A stretch of DNA of 6,943 nucleotides from an uncultured Phascolarctobacterium sp. (GTDB taxonomy: Bacteria; Bacillota; Negativicutes; Acidaminococcales; Acidaminococcaceae), in NCBI GenBank assembly GCA_946002345.1, contig CAMFZA010000090.1, forward strand, positions 1-6,943, written 5' to 3'. The notes beneath the pieces are model-generated. The model saw nothing but the letters and a program-made list of their open reading frames with translations. It did not search any database and was not told where the DNA came from. The position numbers were made by a program, and so were the translations under genes. Below, piece after piece: positions 5,901-6,943 of this stretch (position 1 is the first letter of the stretch; each line of letters opens with the position of its first letter).

Positions 5901-6715
5901 TCATTACAAGCCTTGTGGGTAGCAGTAAGCGCGTCCTTGTTTCCTTTAAAGATGATTTTCAGCGTCATGCCATTAGTTTCATCACAAATATTAAAGGTCA
6001 AAATGACAAATCCAGTCCTGGTTTCATGCTCCACAAAGGTCTGCAAGCCACCATCCTTATCCAAAGTTTTGACAAACTTGCCCTCAATGACCACCTTATC
6101 CTCATCTTCAATTATTGAATCAATTTTGCGCACTTGCCCTTTAATAGCTCGTCCCCACAAAAGACCTGTATCCTTCTTTTGACCATACAAAGCCTCGTAG
6201 GCCTGCTGATAGGCTAACTCCTCTTGAGAAGGCTCGCTTGGCTCCGGTGGCAGAGGTACCTCGTCAGCTCCGGCACCGTTGGTCAAAGGAGCATCAACGC
6301 CTGCACAGAAAGCCTGCCTGGGCTCGGTCTGCCCAATTTCCACATCCACAGGCTCCGGCGGCAGGGGTAGCTCCTCAGCAAGCGGTTCGCCGGTGCAATC
6401 GGTCACCTCCACCTGGGGCTCCATTTCTCCCCGAGGCAGTGAACATTTGCTGCCATCACCATCACAAAGCATATCCACCTTTTGTAAAGAAAAGGCAGCG
6501 GCCAATTTTGCAGCCGCTGCCTGGATAATACCTTGAGTTAGATGGGCAGCACAGGTAAAATGCACCTCCCACTGACGGGTCGTTTCATCAACACAAATTT
6601 GGTTGATGTGCATTAACCGCAGCTGCAGCAGCTCACTTTCGGTAAATGACTGAGCAGACAAAAAAGCGAAAAACTTTTCCTCATCGGGCATAATGCAATA
6701 TTTAGTTTGCATCAT
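2915..6715 (-). CDS. polC: PolC-type DNA polymerase III alpha subunit lacking the exonuclease domain
   Basis: This replicative polymerase extends DNA at the fork with the beta clamp. Domains along its 1266 residues: N-terminal domain 1-75; acidic Pro-rich linker 85-165 with LPLPPEP (116-122) and VPLPPEP (153-159); OB fold about 185-305; PHP part 1 at 322-390 (HCH 328-330, D337, TDH 360-362, GME 385-387); PHP part 2 at 418-560 (HH 420-421, C471, DVH 544-546); palm with PDIDLNFSG (catalytic D773, D775) and the third aspartate D910 in KLDILGH; a four-Cys zinc motif C719/C722/C744/C747; GSRGSVGSS 691-699; helix-hairpin-helix near 1203-1220; and clamp motif QISLF at the C-terminus. Bacillus subtilis PolC has 1437 residues with a DnaQ-like exonuclease splitting PHP. 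Here no DxETTG-type motif exists and about 27 residues (391-417) replace it. AAAGGA precedes two adjacent ATGs (6715 and 6712), so either may start. Confidence 0.97.
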   Translation of the reverse strand: MMQTKYCIMPDEEKFFAFLSAQSFTESELLQLRLMHINQICVDETTRQWEVHFTCAAHLTQGIIQAAAAKLAAAFSLQKVDMLCDGDGSKCSLPRGEMEPQVEVTDCTGEPLAEELPLPPEPVDVEIGQTEPRQAFCAGVDAPLTNGAGADEVPLPPEPSEPSQEELAYQQAYEALYGQKKDTGLLWGRAIKGQVRKIDSIIEDEDKVVIEGKFVKTLDKDGGLQTFVEHETRTGFVILTFNICDETNGMTLKIIFKGNKDALTATHKACNELTDKLKPGTLLRVQGNVARDRFMMDEFTMQVTGLMKLEQESKPRMDNAEIKRVELHCHTKMSKMDGLTPMEGLVKQAIKWGHKALAITDHGVVQAFPFCYDAAEGSDLKLIFGMEGYLISDRTLKGADVDQEPTDTLKKSRTPKIRSHHIILLAKNETGLRNLYKLVTVSHLRHFNKRPLLPRDAISQYREGLIIGSACEAGELYQAVRSGASDAELEEIASFYDYLEIQPTGNNMFLVREGYCTPEELKEHNRKIYELGKRLHKLVVATCDVHFLNPEDARLRTILQAAQNYKDAELQPPLYLHTTEEMLEEFAYLGEAEAYEVVVTNTNKVADMVERIKPVPDRDQLYSPAIPGAEEAVKNLSYAKAHAWYGDKLPQIVEDRLKMELDAIIGHGFSVLYYIAHKLVKHSLDRGYLVGSRGSVGSSFVATMLDITEVNALKPHYRCPQCRHSEFFVKNEVDSGFDLPPKACPECGAPMVRDGHDIPFAVFLGFHGDKVPDIDLNFSGGHDPDDPSAHPLSDQEVAHKYTEELFGRDNVCRAGTIATVANKTAVGYIKKYYEETNRHAHPAKIAELVEGLAGIKRTTGQHPGGIMVVPRNMDIHYITPMNRPADKPDEPTITTHYDYHSINDRLVKLDILGHDDPMVLKMLEKYMREEVDPNFDPKDIPVGDEETMRIFQDTSSLGVDPEAIGSSVGTYGIPECGTAFVRQMIHDVQPKNFSEVVRVSGYSHGTDVWLNNAQDLIKEGKPVAETISTRDDIMTHLISKGVEPSLAFKTMEHVRKGKAAKKGLEPKMLEAMKAAKIPDWYIKSCEKVQYLFPKAHAVAYVLMAYRIAYCKVHYPKEFYAAYFTVRATDFDYNYVVKGQSYVQNFIKNVYNQGFKASVQDKSTVTYLELANEMMCRGLKFNRPDLYKSHAIKFKITEDGLLPPLGAIGGVGEIAAKAISACSDINNPFISWEDLKQRAGIGQNVLEALANVGVLNDLPESNQISLF

Positions 6716-6765
6716 GTTATCCTTTCATTACATGTACATTACAATATCTAAATAAAACAAGCGCA

Positions 6766-6943
6766 TCAATATTTGGAGTTTTCCACACCGGTTACGCCCT
6801 CGATGCTTTGCAAACCACGGACGTAATCAGCGCCTTCAATATCTTTGCCAATTTTTAAGTACAAATCGATAACCAAACTATTTTTATCCTTATTCTTTTT
6901 CACATTCAGAGACTTTACCTGAATACCATTTAAGGACAAATAG
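6766..6943 (-). CDS. C-terminal 58 residues of an unidentified protein, possibly MgtC/SapB-like
   Basis: The minus-strand frame is open from the window edge to TGA at 6768-6766. It reads YLSLNGIQVKSLNVKKNKD, then SLVIDLYLKIGKDIEG, and ends SIEGVTGVENSKY. The strand-strand-helix-strand pattern closing with IEGVTGVE resembles the ACT-like cytoplasmic tail found in MgtC/SapB-type membrane proteins, but the fragment is too short to be sure and ACT-like tails occur in other families. The 50-base gap to the polC start shows no terminator, so read-through into polC is plausible. Confidence 0.55.
   Translation of the reverse strand, partial: YLSLNGIQVKSLNVKKNKDKNSLVIDLYLKIGKDIEGADYVRGLQSIEGVTGVENSKY

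Noticed and set aside
6731..6770. A possible promoter directly before polC (TTGATG, 17 bases, TATTGT on the minus strand)
   Set aside because: Each hexamer matches consensus at only about four of six positions and the -35 overlaps the upstream stop codon, so it is too weak to annotate.
1..6943. CRISPR array or tandem repeat array
   Set aside because: Reading through both strands I saw no regularly spaced direct repeats.

Overview
The window looks like chromosomal DNA of a low-to-mid GC member of the Bacillota (Firmicutes). The main reason is a PolC-type replicative DNA polymerase, a form largely confined to that phylum. Strong AGGAGG-type ribosome binding sites, sigma-A-like promoters (TTGNNN, 17 nt, TATAAT) and U-tailed hairpin terminators fit this. 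Clostridia or Negativicutes seems more likely than Bacillales, because polC lacks its usual Bacillales neighbours (proS, rimP, nusA) and the polymerase architecture is unusual. I cannot fix the genus from sequence alone.

Layout. The left edge (1-1153, plus strand) holds a phage-derived gene cut by the window start: a BRO-N/KilAC antirepressor with an acidic repeat tail, followed by a tiny stop-start-coupled ORF. Positions 1154-1563 contain no convincing gene but are rich in structure: two strong hairpin terminators, a cluster of palindromes, a terminator for the opposite strand and a further stem-loop. From 1564 onward everything is on the minus strand. In order of transcription (high to low coordinate) these are: the C-terminal end of an unidentified, possibly MgtC/SapB-like protein (6766-6943); polC (2915-6715); a small DUF3783-like gene (2455-2859); an 88-bp element with imperfect terminal inverted repeats (2379-2466); yajQ with its own promoter (1803-2294); and a tRNA-Gln(CUG)/tRNA-Glu(CUC) pair with its own promoter and terminator (1564-1715). 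The phage-type genes and the tRNA operon converge on the 1154-1563 region.

Most notable observation. The PolC protein is 1266 residues and lacks the DnaQ-like 3'-5' exonuclease domain that normally interrupts the PHP domain. Only a linker of about 27 residues joins the two PHP halves. The polymerase catalytic aspartates, the four-cysteine zinc motif, the OB domain and the C-terminal clamp-binding motif QISLF are all present. All nine expected metal-binding positions of the PHP domain also appear filled. The enzyme therefore looks like a functional replicase that either proofreads through PHP, relies on a separate exonuclease, or does not proofread.

How the genes relate. polC and the DUF3783-like gene probably share a transcript (55 nt apart, no terminator between them). 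yajQ and the tRNA pair look independently expressed. The antirepressor region is probably a prophage edge or remnant beside the tRNA genes, but no attachment site can be shown here.
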